From an uncultured Alphaproteobacteria bacterium (lineage in GTDB: Bacteria; Pseudomonadota; Alphaproteobacteria; Rhodobacterales; Rhodobacteraceae), in assembly GCA_902611605.1 (NCBI GenBank), contig CACMAH010000006.1, forward strand, positions 1-64,000: 64,000 nucleotides of DNA. Direction: 5' to 3'. Under the pieces are notes generated by a model. That model had not been told where the DNA came from. It did no database searches and saw only the letters and a program-made list of their open reading frames with translations. Shown in pieces: positions 55,044 through 64,000 of this stretch (the first letter of the stretch is position 1; each line of letters opens with the position of its first letter). The translations under genes and the position numbers were made by a program.

Positions 55044-56718
55044 TTAATTCCTCTGGAAAATACTTTAACAAATGGTTCAAACAATTTGTAGCAGCTTGCC
55101 CTAAACCACAAATTGAACTATCACGCATTACCATCATTAAGTCTTCATAAAGTTCAACTTCTTTGTTACTTTTTGATAGTAATGATATTAATTTTTCTGT
55201 CCCATTTCTACATGGAGTACACTGTCCACAGCTTTCATGCTTAAAAAATTTAATTGTATTAATTACAGCATCTAAAACACTGTCTTGATCAGATAAAATG
55301 ACAACGGCATGAGATCCAACAAATCCTCCAAATGGTTCAAATACACCAAAATCCAAACCCATATCACACATTTTAGCAGGAAAAATACCTCCTGAAGCAC
55401 CTCCAGGAAAAAATGCTTTTAACTTATGGCCCGGTATCATTCCATTACAATACTCATCTATTAGTTTTTTTACAGGTATACCTGCGGGTGCTACTTTGAC
55501 TCCAGGATTTAAAACTCTTCCAGATACACTGTATGAGCGCAAACCCTTATGATTATTATTAAAACCTAAATTTGCAAACCAATCGGCTCCTTTTGATAGA
55601 ATGTCTGGGATCCAAAATAAAGTTTCAATATTATGATTTAAAGTAGGTTTTCCAAATAAACCTTTTTCAGCAATATATGGTGGTCTATGTCTAGGTAAAC
55701 CTCTTTTTCCTTCAATAGATTCTATCATAGCACTTTCTTCACCACATATATATGCCCCTGCACCTCTTCTTATTTCAATTGGAATTAAACAGAAATTAGT
55801 TTTTTGTAACTTCTCAATTTCAGATTTAAGAATTTCTAAAACCGCAGGATACTCATCTCTCATATATAAATAAATTTTACTACAACCTACTAAAAGGGCG
55901 GCTATTTGCGCGCCCTCTAACATTTTATGTGGTTCGCTCTCTAACCAAAATCTATCTTTAAATGTACCAGGCTCTCCTTCATCTCCATTTACAGTCATAT
56001 ACTTAGTACCATCATATGAATTGACAATTTGCCACTTTTTATCTGCTGGAAAACCTGCTCCACCTAATCCTCTCAACCCAGAATTTGATAAAATTGATAT
56101 GGCAGTTTCTAAATTTAATTTATTATCTATTACATTTTTTAAACAGTTATAGCCTCCAGCATTTATGTAATCATTCAAATTTTGATATTCAGGGATTTCT
56201 GGAGTCAACTTTCCCTTTGAAAATTTCACTAATTTCAAAGGAGTGGCATTATCTACAGCTCTTTTACCGACTTGAGCTGCTGGCGCATTATCACAACGAC
56301 CTATACATGGAACTTTTTGTATTCTTATCTTATTTTTGTCTATTAGATCAGCGACATTTTTTATCAAATTTTTAGCTCCAGACATCTCGCAAGAGAGTCC
56401 ATCGCAAATTCTTATAGTTAATTCATGATTGATCGTTTCACCATCTTTTATTATATCAAAATGATGATAAAAAGAAGCAACTTCGAAAACTTCAGCTTGG
56501 CTGATTTTTAACAACTCAGATAGTGCTTTTAAATGCTTTTGGCTCAGGCAATTAAACTCGTCTTGTATTAGATGTAATGCCTCAATCAACTGACTGCGTT
56601 CAAGTGGTAAATCTCCCAAAACTTCTTTAACTTCTTTTTCAGAAATATCATCAGTTTGTCTACCCTTAGGAAGACTGGGATCTCTTTTTATGCCTTTGGT
56701 TAATTTTGAGTTTAACAA
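55027..56718 (-). CDS. fdsB: Formate dehydrogenase diaphorase subunit, fused FdsG-FdsB
   Basis: 563 residues. The first about 165 are NuoE/FdsG-like with the thioredoxin-fold [2Fe-2S] cysteines (RICDGLSCEMSG, VPCIGRCDNAP). The rest is NuoF/FdsB-like: LRGLGGAGFPADKKW, VNGDEGEPGTFKDR, RRGAGAYICGEESAMI (FMN/NAD site), FFPGGASGG, and ESCGQCTPCRNGT for the 4Fe-4S centre. Transfers electrons from FdsA to NAD. In many bacteria these are two genes. The start is TTG, with a G7 tract 10 bases upstream as ribosome site. First gene of the operon. Confidence 0.92.
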   Translation of the reverse strand: MLNSKLTKGIKRDPSLPKGRQTDDISEKEVKEVLGDLPLERSQLIEALHLIQDEFNCLSQKHLKALSELLKISQAEVFEVASFYHHFDIIKDGETINHELTIRICDGLSCEMSGAKNLIKNVADLIDKNKIRIQKVPCIGRCDNAPAAQVGKRAVDNATPLKLVKFSKGKLTPEIPEYQNLNDYINAGGYNCLKNVIDNKLNLETAISILSNSGLRGLGGAGFPADKKWQIVNSYDGTKYMTVNGDEGEPGTFKDRFWLESEPHKMLEGAQIAALLVGCSKIYLYMRDEYPAVLEILKSEIEKLQKTNFCLIPIEIRRGAGAYICGEESAMIESIEGKRGLPRHRPPYIAEKGLFGKPTLNHNIETLFWIPDILSKGADWFANLGFNNNHKGLRSYSVSGRVLNPGVKVAPAGIPVKKLIDEYCNGMIPGHKLKAFFPGGASGGIFPAKMCDMGLDFGVFEPFGGFVGSHAVVILSDQDSVLDAVINTIKFFKHESCGQCTPCRNGTEKLISLLSKSNKEVELYEDLMMVMRDSSICGLGQAATNCLNHLLKYFPEELNGTRR

Positions 56719-56904
56719 AATTAATTATCCCCCCCTTATCTGTGATAATAATATAAGCATATTTGAAAATAAAGTGTATAAAAAAAAATCAATTATGTAC
56801 CAAATTTTTACCAAATCTTTTTATTTATAGTAAAAAAAACAAAAATTAAATAATTATAAATTTTAAATTTATAAAAATAATTAAATCAAATAAAAATATA
56901 CTGT

Positions 56905-56990
56905 TGGTGCCCGAGGAGAGACTCGAACTCTCACACCCGTAAAGGCGGCGGATTTTGAATCCGCTGCGTCTACCATTCCGCCACTCGGGC
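56905..56990 (-). tRNA. tRNA-Leu (anticodon CAA)
   Basis: On the minus strand GCCCGAGTGGCGGAATGG starts the cloverleaf. The anticodon stem GCGGA/TCCGC flanks TTCAAAA (anticodon CAA), a class II long variable arm (CGCCTTTACGGGTG) follows, then GAGAGTTCGAGTCTCTC, acceptor CTCGGGC, discriminator A and encoded CCA at 56907-56905. Confidence 0.97.
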
Positions 56991-57046
56991 TAATACCTAT
57001 TGACTTAAAAATGTGCTATAATCATAACAAGTTTCATAATTTAATT

Positions 57047-57277
57047 TCAAGTATTTATTCCTATTTTTGGTTTAGCGATACAAATATATCTAATTTTTAT
57101 TCCAGGATCTAAGCCAATTTCACGATTGTTGGCAGGTGCAGAGTTCATGAACCTAGCAGCGTTAATACACTCATTTTTCGAAATAAAATCGACTCCTAAA
57201 CTTGTAACAGAATGGGAAGTTTCAAATCCTATACCATTAAGCATAGAATAAAAATATAGACCCCATATTATCTTCAT
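57047..57277 (-). CDS. Small secreted protein, unknown
   Basis: 76 residues. MKIIWGLYFYSMLNGIGFE is short and only weakly signal-like, so export is uncertain. The remaining part has two cysteines (SKNECINAARF, IRYICIAKP) spaced as if for a disulfide, with a conserved-looking GIKIRYICIAKPK ending. It follows tRNA-Leu on the same strand, separated by 56 bases. No family recognised. It could be a chance frame, but the composition is protein-like. Confidence 0.5.
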   Translation of the reverse strand: MKIIWGLYFYSMLNGIGFETSHSVTSLGVDFISKNECINAARFMNSAPANNREIGLDPGIKIRYICIAKPKIGINT

Positions 57278-57399
57278 GATTCACCAACTATTTATCTAAC
57301 ATATAAATTAAAATGATATCTTTATAAAAATTGTAACTTAAAAGCTTTATATTATAAAATAAAAATATTAAATCATAATAATATATCTGGTTTTCAATT

Positions 57400-57981
57400 A
57401 TGATTTTAAAAAATACAAAACTTCTTATCTTAAGTTTCTTACAATCTAAATATGCGATATATATTTTATGTTTACTATCTTTTAGTGAAGCAATTTTCTT
57501 TCCAATTCCTCCTGATTTATTGCTAATACCTTTAGCAATAATAAATTACAAAAAAGTCTTTTTACTTGCTTTTCTTACAACACTTTTTTCTGTTTTAGGT
57601 GGTTGCATTGGTTATCTAATTGGATACTTATTTTTTGACCAAATTGGTATCCAAATTTTAAATTGGTTAGATTTGATAAAGCAATTTTCAGTTTTTTCAA
57701 ATAACTATAACGATAATGGAATTCTAGCTGTCTTATTAGGTGGATTTTCACCTATTCCCTACAAGCTAATCGCAATTATTTCGGGAACAACATTTATGCC
57801 ATTTTATAATTTCCTTTGGGCTTCTATTGTTTCAAGAGGATTACGGTTTTTTTTATTAGCTGTATTAATTTATTTTTTTAGAAATACTGCTGAACAACTT
57901 ATTAGAAAATATTTTAATATATTTGTGATTGTTATTACAATAATATTCTTACTGTTAATTATAAGTTTTTATTTTATATGA
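57400..57981 (+). CDS. YqaA/DedA-like (VTT domain) membrane protein
   Basis: 193 residues with about five hydrophobic segments. FSEAIFFPIPPDLLLIPLAI, GGCIGYLIGYLFFD, GGFSPIPYKLIAIISGTTFMP and SRGLRFFLLAVLIYFF fit the SNARE-associated VTT domain of the YqaA group. DedA relatives move lipids or affect membrane potential. Function of YqaA itself is not established. Its stop overlaps the dsbB start (ATGA), so they are coupled. Confidence 0.85.
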   Translation: MILKNTKLLILSFLQSKYAIYILCLLSFSEAIFFPIPPDLLLIPLAIINYKKVFLLAFLTTLFSVLGGCIGYLIGYLFFDQIGIQILNWLDLIKQFSVFSNNYNDNGILAVLLGGFSPIPYKLIAIISGTTFMPFYNFLWASIVSRGLRFFLLAVLIYFFRNTAEQLIRKYFNIFVIVITIIFLLLIISFYFI

Positions 57982-58448
57982 GATCGGGTTATTTAATAAG
58001 TATAATTTTTTTCTTTTCTGTTTTTTCATTATTGTTTGTTTTTATACTACAATATGAGTATGGAATACTTCCCTGCAAACTTTGTATTTGGCAGCGCTTA
58101 CCTCATTTTTTAAATATGTTAATAGTTTTAAAAATCCTCTCCTCTGTATTTATTCCTAGTTATTTATTCCTTTTAGGACTACTAAATATGATAGTTGCAT
58201 TTTTTTTGGCAGGATATCACTACGGATTAGAACAAAACTTATGGAATAATGTTTTTTCTTGTGGTGGAAACCTTGATATAAAAGATTTAAGCACAGAAGA
58301 ACTCTTAAAGAATTTAACTAATACACCCATAACCAATTGTGAACTAGAGGCCTGGAATTTTTTAAATCTATCGCTTTCAGGATGGAATATGGTCATAACT
58401 GTATTAATGATCATAGGATGGTTTTACTTAATAAAATCAAGAAGATAA
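57978..58448 (+). CDS. dsbB: Disulfide bond formation protein DsbB-like
   Basis: 156 residues, four membrane helices. The first periplasmic loop has CxxC in ILPCKLCIWQRLPHF and the second has the other pair (VFSCGGN, TNCELEAW), matching the DsbB arrangement that passes electrons from DsbA to quinone. Coupled to the YqaA-like gene by a 4-base overlap, with the HNH gene convergent after 2 bases. Confidence 0.9.
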   Translation: MRSGYLISIIFFFSVFSLLFVFILQYEYGILPCKLCIWQRLPHFLNMLIVLKILSSVFIPSYLFLLGLLNMIVAFFLAGYHYGLEQNLWNNVFSCGGNLDIKDLSTEELLKNLTNTPITNCELEAWNFLNLSLSGWNMVITVLMIIGWFYLIKSRR

Positions 58449-58450
58449 AT

Positions 58451-59026
58451 TTATGAAGCTAATTTTGCATCCCAATAAAGAAAATCAGTCCAACTATGGT
58501 GCAAATAATTAGGTGGAAATTTTCTTCCTTTATTTAATAATTCCTCGGTTGTCGGTCTAATGGGTTTTTTTAAAAGTTTAAGACTAGACTTACTTATGGT
58601 TTTTGAACCTTTTTTTAAATTACAATCACTACATGCTGCTACAACATTTTCCCAAGTAGTCTTTCCACCTTGAGCACGAGGTAATACATGGTCAAAGGTA
58701 AGTTCATCAATCGATCCACAATACTGACACTTGAATTCATCTCTCAAAAAAAGGTTAAATCTTGTAAAGGCATTTGATTTGATTGGTTTTATATATTCTT
58801 TCAAGACTACGACTGAAGGTATTTTAATTTTTATCGATGGAGAGTTAACGTAAGCATCATATTCTGCAACTACATTTATTCTATCCATAAATACACCTTT
58901 TATTGTATCTTTCCAAGACCATATAGATAAGGGTAAGTAAGACAAAGGTCTATAATCAGCATTTAAAACAAGTGATGGATTTTTCCCAGCTGATTTAAAA
59001 TAATAACTATGAGAACCAGTAGACAT
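58451..59026 (-). CDS. HNH endonuclease family protein
   Basis: 191 residues. A C-terminal HNH motif with zinc cysteines: FKCQYCGSIDELTFDHVLPR, AQGGKTTWENVVAACSDCN, KKGSKT. The N-terminal half (SLVLNADYRPLSYLPLSIWSW) is typical of a very common bacterial group of unknown physiological role, not of restriction systems. No mobile element surrounds it. Confidence 0.9.
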   Translation of the reverse strand: MSTGSHSYYFKSAGKNPSLVLNADYRPLSYLPLSIWSWKDTIKGVFMDRINVVAEYDAYVNSPSIKIKIPSVVVLKEYIKPIKSNAFTRFNLFLRDEFKCQYCGSIDELTFDHVLPRAQGGKTTWENVVAACSDCNLKKGSKTISKSSLKLLKKPIRPTTEELLNKGRKFPPNYLHHSWTDFLYWDAKLAS

Positions 59027-59106
59027 AGGTATATGTTAATTTCTTAAAAATAAAATTAAAGTAAAATATTACTTCAAACAACAAAAAGATTGAAAAAATT
59101 ATCTAA

Positions 59107-59775
59107 TCAAGCTGATTTGATCATTTTCTTTAAGAATTTATTTGCCTCTAATAATCCATCTAAAGAAATTCCATGACCTAAGCCTTTTGAAAAATATTTT
59201 TGAACTTTAAAACCTAAACTTTTAAGGTTATTAAAAGCAATATTTGTCATTTCCATTGGAACAACTTGATCATTATCACCATGAATAAGTAAAATTGGAG
59301 TACATAAATTTTCTTTTGGAATAATTTTTGATATATTAATTAAACCTCCTGAAAAACCAATTAGAGCACTAAATTTTTTTTCTCTTGAAAGTAATGTCTC
59401 TAAAATCATCATCGTCCCCTGAGAAAAACCAACCAATATAAAATCTTCTGTATTAACACCTGATACTTTTTCAATTTCGTCTATATAATCATTAATTAAT
59501 CCAATTGAATTCGTAATTTCTTTTTCAGCATTTAAATCAAGGCTACCATCATTGTTTTGTTTAATAGGGAACCACTGGTAACCCAATCCACCCATTTCAC
59601 ATTTTTCCGGTGCATTAGGGGAATAATAGACAGCATCAGGTAATGTATTAATAAATGAATCGGACAATGAAATTAAATCATTACCATCAGCCCCATAACC
59701 ATGAAAAAAAATTACAACCTTATTTGTTTTGCCTGTTATAGAGTTCTTTACAGGTCCCGATAAACTTTTGCTCAT
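59107..59775 (-). CDS. Carboxylesterase/phospholipase family alpha/beta hydrolase
   Basis: 222 residues. Nucleophile elbow VGFSQGTMM with Ser, Asp in HGDNDQVVP and His in GLGHGISLDGL, with VVIFFHGYGADGNDL as oxyanion strand. Family: bacterial homologues of acyl-protein thioesterases and YpfH. Substrate not known. The AlkA-like gene lies 1 base upstream, so they are one unit. Confidence 0.9.
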   Translation of the reverse strand: MSKSLSGPVKNSITGKTNKVVIFFHGYGADGNDLISLSDSFINTLPDAVYYSPNAPEKCEMGGLGYQWFPIKQNNDGSLDLNAEKEITNSIGLINDYIDEIEKVSGVNTEDFILVGFSQGTMMILETLLSREKKFSALIGFSGGLINISKIIPKENLCTPILLIHGDNDQVVPMEMTNIAFNNLKSLGFKVQKYFSKGLGHGISLDGLLEANKFLKKMIKSA

Positions 59776-59776
59776 T

Positions 59777-60397
59777 TTATACCTTTTTCTTAATTTTATT
59801 GTAGTAGTCCCAAAGTAAATGTGCAGCTAATGATTTCCATGGGTCCCAGTTTTCAGCTATTTTAATCACTTCTTTTTCTGAAGGTCTTTCTTTTAAACCA
59901 AAAATTATTTTAATTGCCTCTTGTAAAGCTAAGTCTCCAGAAGGGAAAATATTTGCTTTTCCAAGAGAAAACAAACAGTAAATTTGGGCAGTCCACTTTC
60001 CTATACCTTTTATTTGTGTAAGTCTATTTACAATTTCTTCAGAGGATTTTTTTGCTAAGTCACTATAATTTATATCTTCATTTGCCAAAGCTTTTACATA
60101 AATACATTTTTGCCTGGATAGTCCACGAGATAAAAGGGTTTGTTCATTAGCAGCTAAAATATTAGTTCTGGATGTTAGATTACTGTCAATAAACTTATTC
60201 CATATACTATTTGCAGCTGTAGTAGAAAGCTGCTGACTAATAATAATTTTTAATAGAGCTTCAAAACCTGAGCTTCTTTTTGGAAGAGGAAAATCATTTA
60301 TTATACTTATTAAGTTTGCAAGGCATTTTTCTTTTTTTGATAAATAGTTTAAACCTTGATTGACATCTTTTTGGGAATTTAGAGTATTTTCGATCAT
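59777..60397 (-). CDS. DNA-3-methyladenine glycosylase II-like
   Basis: 206 residues of the helix-hairpin-helix glycosylase fold. LTQIKGIGKWTAQIYCLFSLG is the HhH, followed by IFPSGDLALQEA with the catalytic Asp. FEALLKIIISQQLSTTAANSIW precedes it. Removes alkylated bases from DNA in base-excision repair. Lacks the N-terminal domain of E. coli AlkA, like many short alphaproteobacterial versions. Downstream of cimA by 6 bases. Confidence 0.9.
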   Translation of the reverse strand: MIENTLNSQKDVNQGLNYLSKKEKCLANLISIINDFPLPKRSSGFEALLKIIISQQLSTTAANSIWNKFIDSNLTSRTNILAANEQTLLSRGLSRQKCIYVKALANEDINYSDLAKKSSEEIVNRLTQIKGIGKWTAQIYCLFSLGKANIFPSGDLALQEAIKIIFGLKERPSEKEVIKIAENWDPWKSLAAHLLWDYYNKIKKKV

Positions 60398-60403
60398 AAA
60401 AAA

Positions 60404-62026
60404 CTATTTTACTGGTATTGCTTTTTCTTTTAATAACTTCCAATTTATGGAATCAATAATTGCATCATAACTTGCATCAATTATGTTTGCAGAAACACCG
60501 ATAGTTGACCACCTAACTCCATTTTTATCTTCACTATCTATTAATACTCTAGTTATTGCTTCAGTTCCTCCGTTCATAATTCGTACTTTAAAATCAACCA
60601 ACTTCATATCCTCTATAAATGATTGATATGGACCAAGATCTTTTCTAAGTGCAGCAGATAATGCATGAACAGGCCCCTGATCTTTTCCGTTAATATCTAA
60701 ACTTTCTGCAACAGAAACACGCTCTTGATCTCCCAAATTAATTGATACTACAGCTTCAGAGATTAATGAAAAATGACGCTCTAAATTTTCTCTTTTTTCC
60801 ATTGTAACCTTGTAACGATTAACAGAAAAAAAATGTGGCATTATGCCTAATTTCTTTCTTGCAAAAATTTCAAATGAAGCTCCAGCAACATCGAAAGAGT
60901 AACCATAATCTTCTTTTTCTTTTATTTCTTCAAGAATTTTGTATAGACGATCATCATTTTTTTGAATTTCTACACCCGACTCATTTAAAATTTTTAGAAG
61001 GTTTGATTTACCAGCTTGATTTGAAACAGGTATTACTCTTACATTTCCAACATCGCTTGGATTGACATGCTCATAAGTTTTTGGATCTTTAATGATCGCA
61101 CTAGCATGTAAGCCCGCTTTATGAGAAAATGCTGCAGCCCCGACATAAGGAGAAGCCTTATTAGGTACTCTATTCAATATTTCGTCCAATATTCTGGATA
61201 ACTTTGTAATATCTTTTAATTTCGTCTTATCTATATTTACATCAAACCTTTCATTAAAATGTTTTTTTAGAACAAGAGTCGGTATTATTGATACGAGATT
61301 AGCATTTCCACATCTTTCACCCAAACCATTAATTGTTCCCTGTATTTGTCTAACTCCAGCATCTATTGCTGCAAAAGAATTAGCAACTGCATTTTCAGTG
61401 TCATTATGACAATGTATACCTAATTTGTTACCTGGGATTCCCATATTGATAATATTTTTGACAATCTCATAAATTTCCTTAGGTAATGTACCACCATTTG
61501 TATCACATAAAACAATCCAATCAGCTTTTGACTGATAAGCAGCTAATAAACAGTCAAAAGAATATTTAGGATTGGACTTAAATCCATCAAAAAAATGTTC
61601 GGCATCAAAAATGGCTTCCTTACCTGAATTAACAAGATGTTTTATTGACTCTTCTATATTATTTAAATTGTCATCATTAGAAATACCAAGGACTTTTTGA
61701 ACATGATAATCATTTGATTTCCCTACTAAACAAACAGATTTTGTATTTGAATTAACTACTGACGCTAGAATACTATCGTTATTGGCAGATATACCTATTC
61801 TTTTTGTCATTCCAAAAGCAGTAAAAATTGAATTAAACAATTTAGGTGGATTTTGAAAAAATTCAGTATCAGTTGGATTTGCTCCAGGCCATCCCCCTTC
61901 AATATAATCTAAACCAAGATGATCTAAAGCTTTTACAATTCGGACCTTGTCTTCATACGAAAACTGAACTCCTTGAGTTTGCTGGCCATCCCTCAAGGTC
62001 GTGTCATATAAAAAAATTCGATCCAT
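60404..62026 (-). CDS. cimA: Citramalate synthase
   Basis: 540 residues of the HMGL-like/DRE-TIM family with LeuA-type C-terminal dimerisation domain. LYDTTLRDGQQTQGVQFS, GGWPGANPTDTEFF, LCDTNGGTLP, HCHNDTENAVANSFAA and GLGERCGNANL are CimA-like, and the length fits the CimA type. Condenses pyruvate and acetyl-CoA to citramalate, giving oxobutyrate for isoleucine without threonine. It fits with ilvBH here. Start overlaps the cysS stop by 1 base. Confidence 0.93.
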   Translation of the reverse strand: MDRIFLYDTTLRDGQQTQGVQFSYEDKVRIVKALDHLGLDYIEGGWPGANPTDTEFFQNPPKLFNSIFTAFGMTKRIGISANNDSILASVVNSNTKSVCLVGKSNDYHVQKVLGISNDDNLNNIEESIKHLVNSGKEAIFDAEHFFDGFKSNPKYSFDCLLAAYQSKADWIVLCDTNGGTLPKEIYEIVKNIINMGIPGNKLGIHCHNDTENAVANSFAAIDAGVRQIQGTINGLGERCGNANLVSIIPTLVLKKHFNERFDVNIDKTKLKDITKLSRILDEILNRVPNKASPYVGAAAFSHKAGLHASAIIKDPKTYEHVNPSDVGNVRVIPVSNQAGKSNLLKILNESGVEIQKNDDRLYKILEEIKEKEDYGYSFDVAGASFEIFARKKLGIMPHFFSVNRYKVTMEKRENLERHFSLISEAVVSINLGDQERVSVAESLDINGKDQGPVHALSAALRKDLGPYQSFIEDMKLVDFKVRIMNGGTEAITRVLIDSEDKNGVRWSTIGVSANIIDASYDAIIDSINWKLLKEKAIPVK

Positions 62027-63414
62027 CAGTTTTCCTCTAAAAGTTTGTTGGGATTAAAAAATGGTTTAAGTGTCCATTTTGTATTTTCTCCAAGATCATT
62101 AATATTTACTCCTGCTTTTTCAAGCCTATTTCTTATTTCATCAGACTTTCGGTAATCTTTATTATCTCTAGCAGTTTGTCTTGCAAGGATTAAATCATTT
62201 ATCAATTCATGAATATTATTTTCGTCAAATTTATTTTTAATATTACTTTTCTTATTTAACTCATTAGGAGTAAAGCCTAAAAAAACCATGGAATTTATGA
62301 ATCCATCAAAATCTTCAACTTTTAATAAGTTATGCATTTCAGTTAAAACAAGTGGTGAATTTAAATCATCACATAATGCTTCCAAAATTTTCTTTGTGGG
62401 TTTTCCATGAATTTGAACATCTTTTTTATCAAAAAAACTTAACCACCTATTTAAGATATTTTGTGCTTCGGAAACTTTACGATTTGTCCAATCTAATGGT
62501 TGTCTATAATGCGTAGATAATAAAACAAATCGTATCACGGCTCCGTAAATGTCTTTTTTCCTTAAATCCTCGACCGTTAAATAATTCCCTAAGGATTTAG
62601 ACATTTTTTGTCCTTCAATGTTAACAAATCCATTATGTACCCAATAGTTTGCTAATTGCTTTGTATCATTGGCACAAATACTTTGAGCTAATTCATTTTC
62701 ATGATGAGGAAATAAAAGATCAATACCACCACCATGAATATCAAAACTTTCACCAAGTAATTCTTTGCACATCGCAGAGCATTCAATATGCCATCCCGGT
62801 CGACCATAACCCCAAGGGCTATTCCAACCAATATTATTTTTGTCAGCTGGTTTCCAAAGAACAAAATCTAAAGGATTTTTTTTTCTTTTATCTATTTCAA
62901 CTCTATTACCAACATTCATTGAATTTAAATTTTGACGAGACAGAGAACCATAATTATCAAATGAATTTACTGAAAAAAGAACTTCTCCATCATCTAATAC
63001 ATATGCGTTATTTTTTGATACGAGTTTATCAATCATAGAAATCATCTGTGGAATATATTCTGTAGCCTTTGGTTCATGAGTTGGTTTTAATACATTCAAA
63101 TAATCATTATCCTCATTAAACCATCTTATAGTTTCTGAGGTAATTTCATTAACTGGTTTATTTTCATTTATTGATCTATTTATTATTTTATCATCTACAT
63201 CTGTAATGTTTCTTACGTAAGTTATTGATTTATCTTTATAAATTAACCTTAGCAATCTATACAAAAGGTCAAAAACAATAACAGGCCTAGCATTGCCGAT
63301 ATGAGCCCTATCATAAACAGTTGGACCACACACATACATTCTTATTTTATTTTTATCTATAGGGTTAAAATTCTCTTTAAACTTAGATTTAGAATTATAA
63401 ATTTTTAGTTTCAT
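62026..63414 (-). CDS. cysS: Cysteinyl-tRNA synthetase
   Basis: 462 residues, normal length. Class I signature CGPTVYDRAHIGNARPV, zinc-binding ECSAMCKELLG with HGGGIDLLFPHHENE, and MSKSLGNYLTV (KMSKS loop). Attaches Cys to tRNA-Cys. First gene of a minus-strand operon cysS-cimA-alkA-esterase. Confidence 0.97.
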   Translation of the reverse strand: MKLKIYNSKSKFKENFNPIDKNKIRMYVCGPTVYDRAHIGNARPVIVFDLLYRLLRLIYKDKSITYVRNITDVDDKIINRSINENKPVNEITSETIRWFNEDNDYLNVLKPTHEPKATEYIPQMISMIDKLVSKNNAYVLDDGEVLFSVNSFDNYGSLSRQNLNSMNVGNRVEIDKRKKNPLDFVLWKPADKNNIGWNSPWGYGRPGWHIECSAMCKELLGESFDIHGGGIDLLFPHHENELAQSICANDTKQLANYWVHNGFVNIEGQKMSKSLGNYLTVEDLRKKDIYGAVIRFVLLSTHYRQPLDWTNRKVSEAQNILNRWLSFFDKKDVQIHGKPTKKILEALCDDLNSPLVLTEMHNLLKVEDFDGFINSMVFLGFTPNELNKKSNIKNKFDENNIHELINDLILARQTARDNKDYRKSDEIRNRLEKAGVNINDLGENTKWTLKPFFNPNKLLEEN

Positions 63415-63648
63415 TTCAAACCAGCATAATGCTTCTATTACAATATATTAAGTACAATAAATAAGAAAATATAACCAATTTTTAATTTAAAATAATTTTG
63501 TTTTAGATACAAAAAAATTAAACTTAAAAATAATACCATTGCTAAAGGATTTCCTATTACTTAAATTAAGTGTTATATTAGTTTTTTGATTTTATAATAG
63601 ACTAAAATGTATTTAATTTTAAATTTTTATAATTTTTATAATCAGAAA

Positions 63649-64000
63649 ATGCTTCTTAGAAACATATTTATTTCTATTAGTTTACTCACACTTTGTGCAT
63701 GTAACACTACAGAACTTAGAAACTACAGCTCAAATCCAAATGACCCATTCGAAAAAACAAATAGAAAGATTCATGCTTTTAACAAGCATATAGACGAAAC
63801 TACCTTAAAACCAGCCTCAAAAATATATGGAAATGTAATACCTAGACCCATAAGGCTAGGTGCAGCAAATTTTTATGAAAATTTGCAAGAACCTAAAAGA
63901 TTTGTTAATCATCTTGGACAGACGGAATTTATAAAAGCTACTACTGATGTTTCTAGATTTGTTATAAATTCTTCCGTAGGTATATTTGGTATATTTGATG
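63649..64000 (+). CDS. mlaA: MlaA (VacJ) family lipoprotein, cut by window end
   Basis: The open frame from the ATG at 63649 to the end gives 117 residues. MLLRNIFISISLLTLCAC is a lipoprotein signal with Cys at 16 or 18, then DPFEKTNRKIHAFNKHIDE and RLGAANFYENLQEPKRFVN, classic MlaA. MlaA removes misplaced phospholipids from the outer leaflet with OmpC/Mla. An in-frame ATG at 63607 exists, but the signal peptide favours 63649. Not in the ORF track because it has no stop in the window. Confidence 0.9.
   Translation, partial: MLLRNIFISISLLTLCACNTTELRNYSSNPNDPFEKTNRKIHAFNKHIDETTLKPASKIYGNVIPRPIRLGAANFYENLQEPKRFVNHLGQTEFIKATTDVSRFVINSSVGIFGIFD

Noticed and set aside
58451-59026. Restriction or mobile intron endonuclease
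   Set aside because: The HNH protein belongs by its N-terminus to a common chromosomal group, and there is no methylase, intron or transposase nearby.

Overview
The window is AT-rich (I judge roughly 30% GC by eye), densely packed and free of recognisable mobile elements, prophage or CRISPR. Gene content points to a free-living, probably marine alphaproteobacterium with a compact genome: a Bpt-type leucyltransferase, a MetA with the acetyl-CoA-type Glu111, a GEAS-type acetolactate synthase, a cobalamin-dependent class II ribonucleotide reductase, a TRAP transporter, an NAD-type formate dehydrogenase, ornithine-lipid genes and a photolyase-like flavoprotein. The exact lineage cannot be settled from the sequence alone.

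Layout. 0-3 kb: tail of an upstream gene, a P-loop protein paired with metA, then bpt. 2.9-8.4 kb: a TRAP transporter operon (dctPQM, minus strand) whose two membrane subunits are both much longer than usual, with a GTATAC pair in front as a candidate operator. 8.7-11 kb: ilvBH. 11-17.6 kb: nrdJ and a large tail-anchored coiled-coil protein of unknown function. 17.7-24.8 kb: an aldehyde dehydrogenase facing a plus-strand group made of an M19-like protein lacking key metal ligands, a 571-aa conserved-looking unknown, a DUF3726-like protein, an Ldh-family oxidoreductase and a Cys/Met-type PLP enzyme. 24.9-34.5 kb: accessory enzymes (EamA exporter, methyltransferases, VOC, cupin, Rieske oxygenase, PhyH-like, PrpD-like) around kdsD. 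Two intergenic regions here carry candidate small RNAs that share a 16-nt anti-Shine-Dalgarno motif.

34.6-40.6 kb: umuDC behind a near-palindromic operator, uup, and a photolyase/cryptochrome-like protein whose FAD domain comes first (apparent permutation), convergent with a renalase/amine-oxidase-like flavoprotein. 40.7-46 kb: tRNA-Pro, a double cold-shock-domain protein, pdxH, fabI-gpt and mazG-eno. 46-51 kb: a tight minus-strand operon aroF(class II)-serB-gmk-gamma carbonic anhydrase-olsB-olsA. 51.3-56.7 kb: a GlxA-type regulator convergent with formate dehydrogenase fdsA and a fused fdsGB. 56.9-64 kb: tRNA-Leu, yqaA/dsbB, HNH endonuclease, esterase, AlkA-like glycosylase, cimA, cysS and the start of mlaA.

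Together the core genes cover branched-chain amino acids (cimA plus ilvBH), methionine through O-acetylhomoserine, serine, aromatic amino acids, PLP, fatty acids and membrane lipids. The accessory genes suggest uptake of small organic acids, oxidation of formate from one-carbon breakdown, and light/DNA-damage responses. The least-explained parts are the 19-23.6 kb group, the enlarged TRAP permeases, the 783-aa coiled-coil protein, the permuted photolyase-like protein and the candidate sRNA pair.
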